From Vermamoeba vermiformis (Eukaryota > Tubulinea > Echinamoebida), in contig JBEWZL010000119.1 in assembly GCA_045837725.1 (NCBI GenBank), positions 1 through 64,000 on the forward strand: a DNA stretch of 64,000 nucleotides, read 5' to 3'. The position numbers and the translations under genes were made by a program. Shown here one piece after another: positions 44,901 through 56,406 of the stretch. Position 1 is the stretch's first letter, and each line of letters starts with the position of its first letter. The notes under the pieces are model-generated. The model was not told the DNA's origin. It was given only the letters and a program-made list of their open reading frames with translations, and did no database searches.

Positions 44901-47900
44901 GATGTAGTCCACACCACCAGGATCGCGTTCACAGAGCAGATGATTCATCAGCGCATTCACGCCGTGCACGTACTCGTCGCTGAATCTCTTGCGTCTGTCG
45001 CGCTCGAGCGGTGCAGTGCTGGTGAGCTTGAGGGCCATGGACTTGACGATGAGCCCGAACAAGAACCAGTGCATGTCGAAGTTGGTCACGGTGGCATTCT
45101 TCTCGGGCAACAGTGCCACGTAGTGCTTCACGATGGCCTCGTAGGGAGTGTGCGTCACACTGCTGTTCAGCGCGGGGTTGTCGAACACGTAGTTCATGTA
45201 GGAGCGCAGCAGCGGACTGTACTTGCCCATGTTGGACACGTTGTTCACCGTCTTGATCACGTGCAGCAGCGCCAAGAACGCCTCTTTGCCCGTGCGCGGA
45301 TCATTGCCGCACATGAGCTTGATGAGGATGTTCAGCACCAGCGGGAAGTGGCGCAACAGCTCGAAGCCATCCGCGAGCTGCACAGCCTTGACAGCAGGGA
45401 TGAGCGAGAGATAGAGCGAGGGGTTCAGCGTGCTGCTGTCTTGCTGGGCCTGCGAGTACTCGTGCAGCAGATTGCTGATCTGCACGTCTTGCGAGTAGAG
45501 CGAGGAGACGAGCTTCAAGCGCACATTGAACACGCGCTTCTGTGCCTCGAGCCACTTGATGTGCTGCTGCTGCTCGGGCTCCAAGTAGTTGTTGGGCAGT
45601 TCTGCAGCGAGCATGAGCGACTGTTCCTCTTCGAGCACCACTCTGCCCTCGTGCGTGAGTGGCAGAATGGCGTATCCGACAATGGTGCGCTTGTACTTCT
45701 TGGGGTCAATGGCGTAGAGGATGAACAGCAAGTGCAGCTTGGGCGTGGTGAGCACGGGGGGCAGACACAGCTTGATCTCGTCGTGGAACTCTGGCCGCTT
45801 GTCCACCACTTGAATGGTGGTCAGTCCTTGCGTCACGTGCTGCGAGTACGAGGTGAGGGTGGGGGCAGCAGGGACGGGCACGGACACGGTGGGCGGGGCT
45901 GTGTTGCTCGCGATAGGTGGAGGCGGGGGTGGCAGTGTGCTGGGCGGGGGCGGCAGTGCGAGGACCGTGTCGCTGCTCTCGACGTCGTAGTTGGTGTCGC
46001 GATCACGCAGCTTGACCGCGAGCTGAATCTGTCCCACCTTGCCGAGTGACTTGGCGCCAGTGATGTGCTGCGGATAGACGAACAGCTGGTGCGTGTACGA
46101 GAGCAGCACGTCTTTGTTCTGCGGCGTGAGATCTTGCACTTCACGCGTCAGCATGCCCGCAGCAGTGGGGACAGGAGGTGGGGGTGGGATGGGCGGCTGC
46201 ACGGTGAGGGTCGGTGCGACGTTGGGCGGATTCAATCTGCCCGAGGAATTGCCGCGCGGCACCACAGAGTTCTGCGGCGTGTTGAGATGTGGCTCGCTGA
46301 GTGCTTTGGTCTCGTCCACACTCAGTCGGTAGCGCGGACCAGGAGCAATGTTCATCGACTGTTGCGCTGCACTGCCGAGCTGAGTGCGCAGTGGCACGCC
46401 GCAGGGCGAGTAACAGCCTGGTGGACGCGTGTCTGGGTCCGTGTGACGCGTGACTTTGAGCGTGAGAGTGCCGGGCATGGTCTTGATCTTCTTGAGCTCC
46501 TTGTCATTCGACAGCACTTCGTACAGTGTCGCGTCGTCAGGGGCACTCTTCACGGGCGCGAGATTGGTGATGGCCGAGGGCAGCGTGCCGTGCACTGACA
46601 CGAGTGCAGGACTGTGCGTGAGCGAGACGGCGGGCAGTGGCACGGGATCGCTGTGTGCGAGCTGACCAATCACACCGGGACTGAGACTGGAGCCCGCGCC
46701 AGTGAACAGCTGCACTGCACCCCAACACCAGGGTGTTCGGAAGGTGTCGAAGATGGAGCCAGACATGGTCTGACTGCCGCCCTGTGAGCCACTGTCGTCG
46801 GAATTGGCGCCCTTGCTGCCGTGCTTGTCTTTCTTGTCTTTCTTCTTCTTCTCGTCGCTCGGTGTCACACTGCCACTCTTCTTCTTCTTGGCGAACATGC
46901 CCATGAATCCGCCGCTCTTGATCTTCTCTTCGTCCTGCAGCACGCGATTGATGCGCAGCACGAGATAGATGTGCTCATTCACCTCGCCGCTGATGCTGAA
47001 CAGACAGCGTCGTGCGAACAGTGACAGGTCGTTGGCGGGACAGTTGTCCTCGCGCGAGAACAGTCCGCGCAGTGCGAGTGGTGTGACTTCAAAGTGAAAG
47101 TCCTCGCTCACTCTGCGCCGCTTGGCAATGTCGTGAATGGACAGCGTGCAGAACACGGGCTCGTCTTTGATGCCCGCACCCTGCAGCTCACCAATCTCCA
47201 CCAGCAGCTCGGTCTTGTTCAGGCTGCGAGCGGTGGTTAGTCGAGTCTATTTATAGCGCAGTACATCACGTGACTCACCCTGCCGAGCTGAATGGACGCT
47301 TGATGAGCACGCGATTGAAGTCCGTGATCTCTTGCACGCCCAGCTTCTTGGTGCTCGTGTCGTACTCGCTGAACAGATCGCTCATTTGCATCCACTGCAA
47401 ACATGTCAGTACCTTGCCGCTGACACCTGTCAAACACACTTACGCGTTGTTTCTCATCACGTGACACATCCTCAGCGCTGTACGGGCCCAGCAGTGACGC
47501 GTCCAATTGTCCCGCGCTGTCACCACGTGTCACATCGTCATTGCGGCGCGGAGTTTTGGGTCGGTCCCAGACAGGCTGACATCGATCGACACCAAAGCCG
47601 TACTCCGCGTCTTTGAAGTGCAGCACTTTGTAGTGTGCTTGCTTGCTCAGCGCAGCACTCTCGCGCACCGAGCCGGGCAATTGATCTGAGGTCTGTAACG
47701 AGGTCTGAGGGAGGTGTTAGTGGCACTGTGGCTAGACGTCACGACAGCGATATGATTGGTCAATTATCACGTGATAAATGCGCAGATAATTTTAAAAAAA
47801 AATTAAATGACGATTCACGTTTGATTGATATACCAAGTGAATGAGAAATGAATTCGCTTGGTGACAATTTGCATAAATAACACTGAGAAATGTCAATCGA

Positions 47901-48442
47901 ATAAGATTAATCGTAATTCGTGCGCAACAAAAGTGTTTACTCACGGGGAGCGGATTAATTTCTTCTCGGGAGATCCGTTCTTCTTTGACTATTTCGATAT
48001 CATCAGGAAATATGACTAACTCTGGTTGTGGGTCTTTTTGACTTTCAATGTTTGCAACTGTCTCCTCGTAGTTGTTGTAAAAAGTGCGTGCATATTTAAC
48101 CATAAACGATCCTGCTCCAACTTTGGCGTGGCTCAAATTTTTGGCCGAGACACGCTTTTTAAATCCACTAGCTCTATGTCTAGACGTGGAACGAGTCGTA
48201 CCAGACTAAGAATAAAATTAATTATTATTATTACCTTTTTTTTTTCAATTTTCCACCGTTGAGGGGGAGTAAATTTGTATTTCTGTACATACTACAACAT
48301 CGGTGTCTTCTGATGTTTCGACGCTCTCTTCAGCTGTATCTAAGTGCGATGTCGGTGTTGGTGTCGTCGAAAGTGGTGCTGAATCACTGTTGGCAGTTGA
48401 TTCGAGGTCACTCGTAAGCGGGCTACTATTTTGGTGACTCAT
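41987..48442 (-). CDS. DOCK-family Rho/Rac/Cdc42 guanine nucleotide exchange factor (zizimin-like)
   Basis: Nine exons (48442-48293, 48205-47945, 47704-47444, 47394-47279, 47223-44835, 44780-44388, 44331-43786, 43725-42600, 42543-41987), 1,932 aa in frame, typical for DOCK-C/D. DHR-1 (C2-like lipid-binding, about 625-850) includes LLSYTHQLFVYPQHI and GRVVLEEEQSLML. The central region is helical. DHR-2 (about 1380-1930) includes GWAEMNGREFIYKKSTKFNLP, VSPHFTHEEAEERVTRTEQNF and TIFTTRAIFPYLKNR; it is the catalytic GEF module. It has no SH3, so it fits the zizimin/DOCK6-11 side. A Pro-rich insert (about 700) could bind SH3 partners. It acts at membranes in actin control. Start codons of DOCK and the Rab-GAP gene are 222 bp apart. 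Confidence 0.9.
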
Positions 48443-48664
48443 TTAGTAGCCCATTTGATTTTACAATCTGCGCGTGTAGTGTACAATCGATTCTTCTTAA
48501 AACCACCAGCGGCGCACGAGAAATTGAATGCACACTAAGATTCGTGACTTAACTGCCGAACCAGAGCGTGACTTAACTGTTGCGCGCCTTCCGACCGTTG
48601 GAGCAGAATTCAAATTTTTTGGTTCGATATTCATAGCCAAAAGTAATATAACTATCAAGACCAA

Positions 48665-50688
48665 ATGTCGTTCAGTGTTTATATTGACGACAAAGAGAAT
48701 CTTGTCAATTCACCCGGACCACTAGCTCCACGCAGCCCCACTAAATTTCGAGCAGATGTATCACCAAAGAAGAAGCTTTTTTTCTCACCTAGTAACAGTG
48801 GATTATCACCGCTACTCCCTACTAAGAAGAGAGCGCTGTCTCCTCATATCAAGAGCCCGATCAACAGAACTCTTAGTCCTTCCAAAGTTTATCGCTCTAC
48901 AACTCCCGTGAAACGAACACTTGAGGTAGCTTCACCTAATAAGAGCGCTAGTGTCATAGCAGAACATGTTCCCACGAACAATCAAGATGAATCCATTATT
49001 TCAGAGTATTCCTATACCTCATTGTACGATAGATATGGCTTTCTAGTATCTGATCAGCGATGTACCGAGCTGCAGTAAGTAATACATCACTATAGTAGCG
49101 AATTGGTGCCTAATTAATCGAAATTTCTAGCAGCCCAGCAACTGAGCACGACGAAATGTTCTGGCGCGAGATGCTTAACAATTGGGACGTGTACTGGCGA
49201 GCACCGGTACCTGGACCTGCATTGCAGAACAACACGTTCTTTGGTGCACTTTGTAGCAGTCCAATTCCGGATCAATTGCGTCTAACCGTTTGGCAAAAGA
49301 TATTGAACACTGCGCAAGTACAGCAAAACATCGCGCAAAAATTGAACAAAGCAGTAAATGAGTCATACGCACATCTAGTAGCTCTTCCCGAGAATGAATG
49401 GTGCAATCAAATTCGTCTGGATCTGCATCGTACCTTTGCTACACATCGATTGTTTTTACAAGAGATCGGGTAAGTACACTGACATGCCATCCTACATAGT
49501 ATTCTAAACAATATCTAGGCAAGAGAAGATGTATCGTATTCTCAAAGCCTATTCAGAGTGGAACACTTCGCTCGGCTATTGTCAGGTGCGTAATGCAGTC
49601 CAGTGCAGAGTGTGTAGCTGATTGGTCAATCAATAGGGTCTTTCATTTATAGTCGCAGGCCTGATGGTTGCACTCACTCTCGACGAAGAAACACTCTTCT
49701 ACGTGCTGGTGGCACTGCTCGATCAGTTGGATCTCAACAAGTACTTTGAACCTGGCATGCAAGCCCTGGTAGATGACACGCGCAAGCTGTCGCGCATATT
49801 TGAAGTGACCAATCCGGAGCTGGCCCAATCGATTCGCGAGCAAGGAGTAGATATGATCATGTTCACTTCGCGCTGGTACTTGACGCTGTTCACTGACCTG
49901 CCCGAGTGGAGTCACGTGCTGCGCTTGTGGGATGTGATCGTCTATCTGTAAGTCATTCGCTCGCATCGTTATTGTACCGATTCATCGTGTGACTGATCCT
50001 TCGTGCGCGCAGAGGTGTACCAGCAGTGAACGGCATTGCACTCGCCATGCTGCAGCTCAGTCAACGCGAGCTCGTGTCACGTGATTCGATTGAACTCACC
50101 GTGCCGTTCTTGCTCAATCTGCAGTCCTCCAATCTCAAGTTCGACAAGATTGCTGCACTGCTCGCTTCATATGATCTCCCCGCACTCGAAGCTCAAGCAT
50201 TGACACGTGTCAATCCCCCACCTCAACGCAAACGCAAAGCCAGTGAAATTTCCAAAGACACGCCGCGCCCTCGAGGACGTGCAGCCAGCGTCCAATCACG
50301 TGACACGCCGCGTCCACTGAACAAGTCGAGTGGTGGGCTGTTCGATCGCTTGGAACTGTTTTGGGACCGACTCACCACGCCGAACAAGCGCCGTCGATTG
50401 ACGAGCAGCGAGGGCAGCAAGGACTACGCGCGCTTGGACAGCACTCCTGCACGTGCTCGCAACGACTTGAGTGTCAACAACACCCCAGCACGTGATCACG
50501 TGACATTTGATCAGGAAGAGCGTCAGGCACTCATCTCATTCACCACGCCGCAGAAACGTCGCGATGAACAGCAGATGCGCAGTGCACACAAGACGAGTGC
50601 GCGCAAGTCACGTGACACACCGCAGCATTCAGAGAACGACAGTCCCGTGCGACCTGCACTCGAAATGAAGAGCTTCACGCGACTGTGA
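48665..50688 (+). CDS. TBC-domain Rab GTPase-activating protein
   Basis: Five exons (48665-49074, 49131-49469, 49519-49585, 49637-49947, 50013-50688), 600 aa in frame. The N-terminal 140 residues are Ser/Pro/Lys-rich with many SP sites (LSPHIKSP, TLSPSK), likely CDK/MAPK targets; VYIDDKENL resembles a KEN box. The TBC domain (about 180-410) has the arginine finger in IRLDLHRTFATH and the glutamine finger in LGYCQGLSFIVAGL, so it should be an active Rab-GAP. The tail is basic, with RDTPRP-type repeats. The exon 2 acceptor is a tandem TAGCAG, allowing one-residue alternative splicing. Confidence 0.85.
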
Positions 50689-50944
50689 AGAATTGCGGTT
50701 ATTTTTGGACATTTCTATTTATAGTCATCTCATGTGACAGCTCAATCAAGTTTGCAGCTGTTATCATCGAGGTCCATTGTATTATAGTCACTGAGTGTAT
50801 TGTTGTATTAAAAAAATTGATTTCTGCACGGTATAGTGCCACACGACAGATTTCCTAATATAGAAAGTGCGCGCATTCAGTGACTGACATTCAGTGAAAG
50901 GAATTATATTACAAGAGAGGGTGACATTACACTGCACAGCGCGA

Positions 50945-51580
50945 CTAATACTGCGTGATGTCGTCGAATCCAGTCTCCATGTTCATGCCGCGGTCCAACA
51001 TGATCTTGCGCTTCATCTTGGCCTGCTCCTCTTTGACGCGCTTCTCCTCATTGGCCAGCTGTTCAATCTCCGCCACACTCACTTGCGTCATCTTGTTGAA
51101 CGCGGCGTGCTCTTTGTCGTCGTCCTGTCAGCGCGGTGAGTGGCAGCTACACGCAGCAGTACTCGCAGCACTTACGATCTCGCCGAGCAGCACGACATTC
51201 TCGCCGCGAATGATGAATAGGCCCAGTCGCTTCTCACCCCACTTGTCACCCACGATAATGCGCTCGAAGGTGTTCTCCAGCACCACATTCGCTGTGGTTG
51301 CGTGTTAGTAGGCAGGGATGGCGTGAGATAAATACAGAGAATATTATTTGAATTTTTTAGAATATTGTTAAAAATTATTACCGAATTGGTCAAATGATCT
51401 GAGGACGCCAACGATTTTTCTGCCATCTCGCAGTACTACTAATAGCCTCTCTATTTGATAGACATATTATATAAATATTTATCGCAATGGAGTGCATTTT
51501 AATATCTTACTATCGACCTCTTCTATCAAGCTTGTTGTAGCAGTGTGTAAAAATGATGTTCCTAATAGCCCTTCTGTCAT
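50945..51580 (-). CDS. LSM1: U6 snRNA-associated Sm-like protein LSm1
   Basis: Four exons (51580-51511, 51450-51382, 51291-51176, 51124-50945), 144 aa in frame. Sm1 ([28 protein letters not shown]) and Sm2 ([15 protein letters not shown]) motifs are clear, preceded by TTSLIEEVD as in other LSm1 proteins, with the typical C-terminal helix extension ([18 protein letters not shown]). LSm1 is the cytoplasmic-specific subunit of LSm1-7, which binds deadenylated mRNA and promotes decapping with Pat1. CTCTTGTAATATAA lies at the 3' end (minus strand). Confidence 0.9.
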
Positions 51581-51693
51581 ATTTATATGATTATTATTAT
51601 TCTTGGTTATTGTTGTCAATAACGCGCAATAGATCTTATCAAAATCAACTTTAGTTCGCTTATTTACAAATATTTCAAACAAACAATGTATTA

Positions 51694-53662
51694 CTATTTT
51701 GAAGACTTTTTGGTCTTCTTACTTGCGACCTTCTTTTTCGCTTTCTTCGGCTGAGAGCTCTTCTCTTCGAGCTGTGGATCTGGTAACGCGCGTTCAGTAG
51801 CAGTGAAGCCCAGCAGTTCCTGTTCGTGGACTTCTCGCGACAGTTGTTCAGAATGTGGCATGAGATTCTTTGCACTGAACTCGAGCTCCGATTCTGCGCC
51901 GTGTACCACCTCCTTCAAATGTTCGGCCAGATCTTCTAACTCCAGACCTCCTTCTTTCGCTGATAGAGCCCATAATGTGAGATGTGCAAGGTCTGAGCGC
52001 TCCTTTAGCTTCGCTCTGAATGCGCGCAGATGTTTCGATGCCTCAGGCAGATCCATCTTGTTCGCAATCACGAGCTTGATCTGCTTGCTGAGCCCTGGTC
52101 GATAGTGCTCCAGCTCGCTGCACAACACGACAAAGTCTTGCCACGGCGAACGAGACTCGCTGCCTGCCATATCGAGCACAACAGCGAGGGTCTTGGCGCG
52201 TGTCACGTGTCGCAAGAATTCCATGCCGAGCCCGCGATTGAGGTGCGCAGCTTCAATCAGCCCTGGTAGATCTGCCACGCGCACTTGACTGCCTGTAGGA
52301 TCGCGGTACATCACCGTGCCGAGCTGCGGGGCCAGGGTCGTGAAGGGATACGGCGCTATTTTTGGCGTGGCACGTGTCAATCGTTGCAGTAGTGTCGATT
52401 TGCCCGCATTAGGAAAGCCAATTAATCCGACATCGGCGATCAGATTCAACTCCACGACAAAGCTGCAACGATGAACTGCTGTCAGTAACGAACGATAACA
52501 ATCTGTGTTTGACACGTGTCAATGCGCGTACCTCTTCGTCTCGCCCAACTGACCACGTGTCATGGTCTCCGGTGAGCGGTTAGTGCTCGAGGCAAAGTGT
52601 GCATTGCCCAGTCCTCCGCGACCTCCGCGACACGCGAGATAAAAATCACCTTCCTTTTCGAGCAATGTGCCCTGGCCGAGTCGAATCACGTGCTTGTCTT
52701 CCGTTGTCAACTTGCGCGTGACAGTCTTGTTGCCACGTGACTCCACTGCGCGCTCCTCTTGTGCCACCAAGTCACTGACACGTGTCAATTTGCCATCAGC
52801 CCAAATATAGTCATGCCCTGGTGGATATTGCTTCAGCAGCGACAAGTCATTCAAGTCACGTGCCCAGTCCTCCAGTGGTGCCGGTCTCAGCACGAGCTCG
52901 TCCTCCGACTCCTCCGCATTGTTCCGCTTGACATATTCGGTAATCAGCGTGCCCGGAGGTACTCCGATGCGCAGATCTGCACCGTTCTTGCCGCGTCTGT
53001 TGCTCGCTGCACCGTTCTCACCGCGCGCTGCTGTCAATTGCTGCGCTGTCAACAGTCCACCGAGGTCAGTGAGCTGACTCTGCACTATAAATAGCACATT
53101 GCCACCACGTCCCCCGTCCCCGCCATTCGGTGCTCCCACGCGCTTGTGGCGCTGGCGGTCAAATGACACGCAGCCGTGGCCTCCACTGCCTGCACGGACT
53201 CGTTAGTCATACTACTAGACACTATATCGCATCACTATGCACTATACTATGCCCTATACTACACACGTACCAGACACCAGAGTGATGCGCACTTTGTCCA
53301 CGATCTTCTTCTTGCTGGATGCAGCGCCCTGTGCATTGTCTTGCGTGCCTACTGATGTGCGCTCGAGATGCTGTTTCTGGAGACATATATAGTCGTGTTA
53401 ATACTGCATCAGTCACCGCTGTGAGTTCACTGCTGGATCTGCTGGTCGATCAACTTACCACTCGATCAAAGCCCAATTTATTCAACGTAGCTTCTATTTG
53501 ATCGTACATGGCCTCGCGCTCTGGCTCCAGTGGCGGTGCTGCCTCGTCGTGGGGCTTGTGGCTGTACGATGCGCGCTGCACGAACAACGTGCTCACCGCG
53601 GATCTGCTTCGCGTAACAGAGCGCGTTAAGCGTGCACTATGATTGATGAGTGCCCGCAGCAT
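51694..53662 (-). CDS. MTG2: Mitochondrial Obg GTPase (MTG2/GTPBP5-like)
   Basis: Four exons (53662-53459, 53376-53271, 53189-52532, 52462-51694), 578 aa in frame. The N-terminus is Arg/Ser-rich and amphipathic (RALINHSARLTRSVTRSR), a likely mitochondrial presequence. The glycine-rich Obg fold follows (VSGAGSGGHGCVSF, GAPNGGDGGRGGNVLF), then the G domain: GFPNAGKST (G1), DLPG (G3), ANKMD (G4), SAK (G5). An insert of about 100 residues sits within the Obg fold. The C-terminus is Lys-rich (KKAKKKVASKKTKKSSK), longer than usual. The family assists large-subunit assembly of mitochondrial ribosomes. Confidence 0.9.
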
Positions 53663-53827
53663 TAATATTACAGAGGTATATTACAACACTGGATCTGTGT
53701 TGCTTGCGCGGAATAAAAGGGTAGAAATGTTTTTTTCACAGCTGTGAAATTTAACTTGTAAATTGTTGTCGTCAACCACAATACTTATTAATTAGATATT
53801 AATATCAGCCCTATTAATAAGTGCAAT

Positions 53828-54442
53828 ATGGCGAGCTGGACTGTTGAAGAGAAACAAATTCCCGAACAACATCTGTTGAGTATTCGTCTCACCACCAAAG
53901 AGGACCAAGTACGTATTCATACGACCAGCTGTTTAAAGGATATGAAGCTAGTATAGCAATTTAACGCTTATTATTCAGCTTTCAGAATTATTTTTGAAAT
54001 TTAATTTTTGTACGCAGCGTTTAAATTCAAATACTAACACACCGTGAAGGTTGGATCAATTACCTCTGCTTCATTTATCAAAATGATGGTCTATTTGGAA
54101 GAGAAACAAGCCAAGACGCTGTTATCAGGCCGACCGTTCAGCCGCATCCACTCCACCACCGACGAGACCGTGGATTTGGAGCTCTGCATGCCTTTGTCTG
54201 CTGCTAGCGTGCCAGCTCGCGGAGAAATCAAAGTTGAACACGAGGCAGCACACACAGCAGCTACAGTGTTGGTGCAGGGCTCGTACAATCAACTGGACGA
54301 CGCCACCGCGTTCTTGATCCAATGGGCGAAAGAACACAGCAAACAGAGCGCTGGACCTGTGAAGACAGTGTATTTGGTCGGACCTGCTGAGTCTAAGAAC
54401 ATTGCGGACTTCAGGACCGAGCTGCAATTGCCCCTAAAATAA
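53828..54442 (+). CDS. GyrI-like / effector-binding domain protein
   Basis: Two exons (53828-53908, 54050-54442), 157 aa in frame. The second half follows the GyrI-like (SOUL/BmrR effector-binding) fold: ETVDLELCMPLSA, GEIKVEHEA, AATVLVQGSYNQLDDATAFLIQWAKE, GPVKTVYLVGPAE, FRTELQLPL. Stand-alone versions bind hydrophobic small molecules; some act as hydrolases of such compounds. Eukaryotic copies are scattered, so ancient transfer from bacteria is possible, though the intron shows it is settled. Divergent from MTG2, with 165 bp between starts. AATAAACTTGTAATTATT follows the stop. Confidence 0.65.
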
Positions 54443-55194
54443 TGAGGGCGTGCCAGTCAATGAAGCTAATAAACTTGTAATTATTAGAATGTTTGCTGCG
54501 AACCAGGCAAGAGTGTCTGGACGTGATTTTCTGTTATCAGACATTTGGACTCGCAAAGACTGACTCTGATACTTTGTAAATTTGCAGAACTGTGTCAATG
54601 GATAACCTCTCCATGGTACTTGCAAGCACTTTTATTCTGTATACAGAATTGCATGTATACAACTAAGGTAACTGATCCAAGTAGTCTCCACGACCTTCCA
54701 AACTTAAGTTCAATCAAAAGTGGACTACTGCTGCCCATAACCTGTAGACACTGTTTCAGTTTTCGTATTGGTATAGTGACAAATTGAATTGTTTGAGTAA
54801 CTGTTACAGTCCCTGAGTAACAAAAGGATCAAAGCATCAGTCAGTATCACGACAATATCATTTTGCAGGATGGCCTCTGTTCAATATGCTGTATCATAGC
54901 CATGCTACCAAGATGCATTGAAACCAATGCAATTGTTGTGTACAGAACTTGAAGGCAGCGTCCAGTTAGGCATCTGGGGCTAGCTGGAAGGTGGAAATGT
55001 TGCAAATGAAGGTAACAAAGTTTTGAGATGCCATTTCCAACTCATTACTGTATGGCGCTGTGGGCACAAATTGGATCTGGATCTGCCTTAGCAACAGGTC
55101 AGCTGGCTGACGATCCAAGTGATTTTAACACAATTGCCATGTTATTATTAAGCTATTTCTTATATAAAAAGGATTTGCCACCAGCTGGACAAGT

Positions 55195-55265
55195 TACAAA
55201 AATTTTCATACTATATGGCGGACGTCCCGTCCGCCAAAAATTTTTCGTCCGTCCGTGGACATTGC
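55195..55265. repeat. GC-rich repeat, copy 1
   Basis: TTCATACTATATGG followed by GGACGTCCCGTCCGCC and two CGTCCGTCCG words. Copy 2 begins about 580 bp downstream with the same TTCATACTATATG lead-in and the same GGACGTCC/CGTCC vocabulary, so the pair are likely relics of one repeat family. Confidence 0.5.
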
Positions 55266-55779
55266 GTCCGTCCGAGGTCGCTGCGTCCGCTGATGTTAGT
55301 AATTGACCAACTTATACCAAACTTTGCCATTAGCATTAGTGGACCCAAGAAGCACTACTATTGGCATCAGGAGGCTTTGGGCTAAACGCCAGAGGCTGAA
55401 AATGGCAATGTTCTGCAAAGAACTTAAGTACTAGAACTTTGTTCTATTGGCTGCAATACCATTGAAACTTTGGAAACTCCTAGACCTATCACTATCTAAC
55501 AAGAAAATATAAGTAATCATCAAAGATATTGTAGTGGCAGCAAATTGTAAATTTTCAGCATTAAGTATGAACCCACCCACCAGCACATGTTTGGTACAGG
55601 ACAACTATACGTATTTTATGCAATCCTGAACTTTGGCTACAATACATAGTCACCTAGCTATGAATTTTTTTTTGAATCATCTATCCTTTTTTATGTTGTA
55701 ACTTTGTCCAGTATGGTGGCAGACCTTGTTATAATGAAGGGATATGCTTAATCATATCCATGGCATATAGAAATCTTGT

Positions 55780-55865
55780 TAAAATCTTCATACTATATGA
55801 TGTATGGTCGGCGGACGCGCGGTCCGTGGCGGACGTCCAATTTTTGCCGGACGGGACGTCTACGC
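55780..55865. repeat. GC-rich repeat, copy 2
   Basis: CTTCATACTATATGATG followed by GGTCGGCGGACGCGCGGTCC, GGCGGACGTCC and CCGGACGGGACGTC. It is related to copy 1 and to the shorter ACACGGTCCGTGGTGGACC at about 55922. It sits inside the foldback element, so one repeat probably inserted into, or was captured by, the other. Confidence 0.5.
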
Positions 55866-55875
55866 AGTTTGTATC

Positions 55876-55905
55876 TTTTTTCTTTTTTTTTTTTTTTTTT
55901 TTTTT
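55876..55905 (+). repeat. Poly-T tract
   Basis: T-rich run with one interrupting C, about 21 uninterrupted T. On the minus strand it is a poly-A tail-like run, so it could mark the 3' end of a retroposed copy, but no parent sequence is evident. Confidence 0.6.
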
Positions 55906-56333
55906 CTATGTGGTCGGCAGACACACGGTCCGTGGTGGACCGGACATGCAAACTCAATATGTTGTGTTCAGTACGTTGCCATCTCACAATCACTACAATC
56001 TTGATGATTCCAACCTCCACTTTGGGTGTGCTAGTACTAGCTGTGCCAACGTGGTATTGCAGCAATAAGAACAAAGGGGTGGAAGTTCTTTGCAGAACAA
56101 TCCCAATTTCAGCCTCCAGCACCTAGCCCAAAGCCTCCTGAGCAATGGTACTCTTCTTGAGCCCAGTAGTGCCAATTGCAAAGTTCAGTATAGGGGTGGC
56201 CAGTCCAGCTCAGCTCGGCTATCTGGGACGTTTCGGCTAGCCAGAGGCAGGTAGTGGAAACTTGGGTTGGTAACTACGCAGATGTCCCAGGTTCATCCCA
56301 GCTGGCATACCTGATTTTTATTATTTGTATGGC

Positions 56334-56406
56334 TCGGTACCTGCTCAAGGTGGACTGAAACCGTCAACACACGAGGTCATGGGTTTAAATCCTGTGGGTA
56401 GCATTT
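56334..56406 (+). repeat. tRNA-like segment, possible SINE head
   Basis: TGCTCAAGGTGG resembles an RNA polymerase III A box and GGGTTTAAATCC a B box, 39 nt apart, as in tRNAs. Flanking GGTACCT and GGGTAGC can pair over most positions like an acceptor stem, and the T arm (ATGGG/CCTGT) pairs with wobbles. The anticodon arm is poor, so this is not a functional tRNA gene by eye; a decayed tRNA or SINE head is more likely. A second B-box-like AGGTTCATCCC lies at about 56288. Confidence 0.35.

Larger units (their letters stand above)
55305..56207. repeat. Foldback inverted repeat, probable non-autonomous DNA element
   Basis: The left arm (about 55305-55540) and the reverse complement of the right arm (about 55985-56207) align: both contain AGGAGGCTTTGGGCTA, GAGGCTGAAA, TTGTTCTGCAAAGAACTT-like (left TGTTCTGCAAAGAACTT), a TTTGTTCT-ATTG-CTGCAATACCA core, and AATCATCAA-GAT-ATTGTAGTG. 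The arms are roughly 75-80% alike by eye, with small indels, and enclose about 450 bp. No open frame lies inside. This fits an old foldback/MITE-type element. Clear target-site duplications were not found. Confidence 0.6.

Noticed and set aside
55400-56100. CRISPR-like or tandem satellite array in the repeat island
   Set aside because: The repeats are inverted and few, without regular spacers; eukaryotic context also argues against it.
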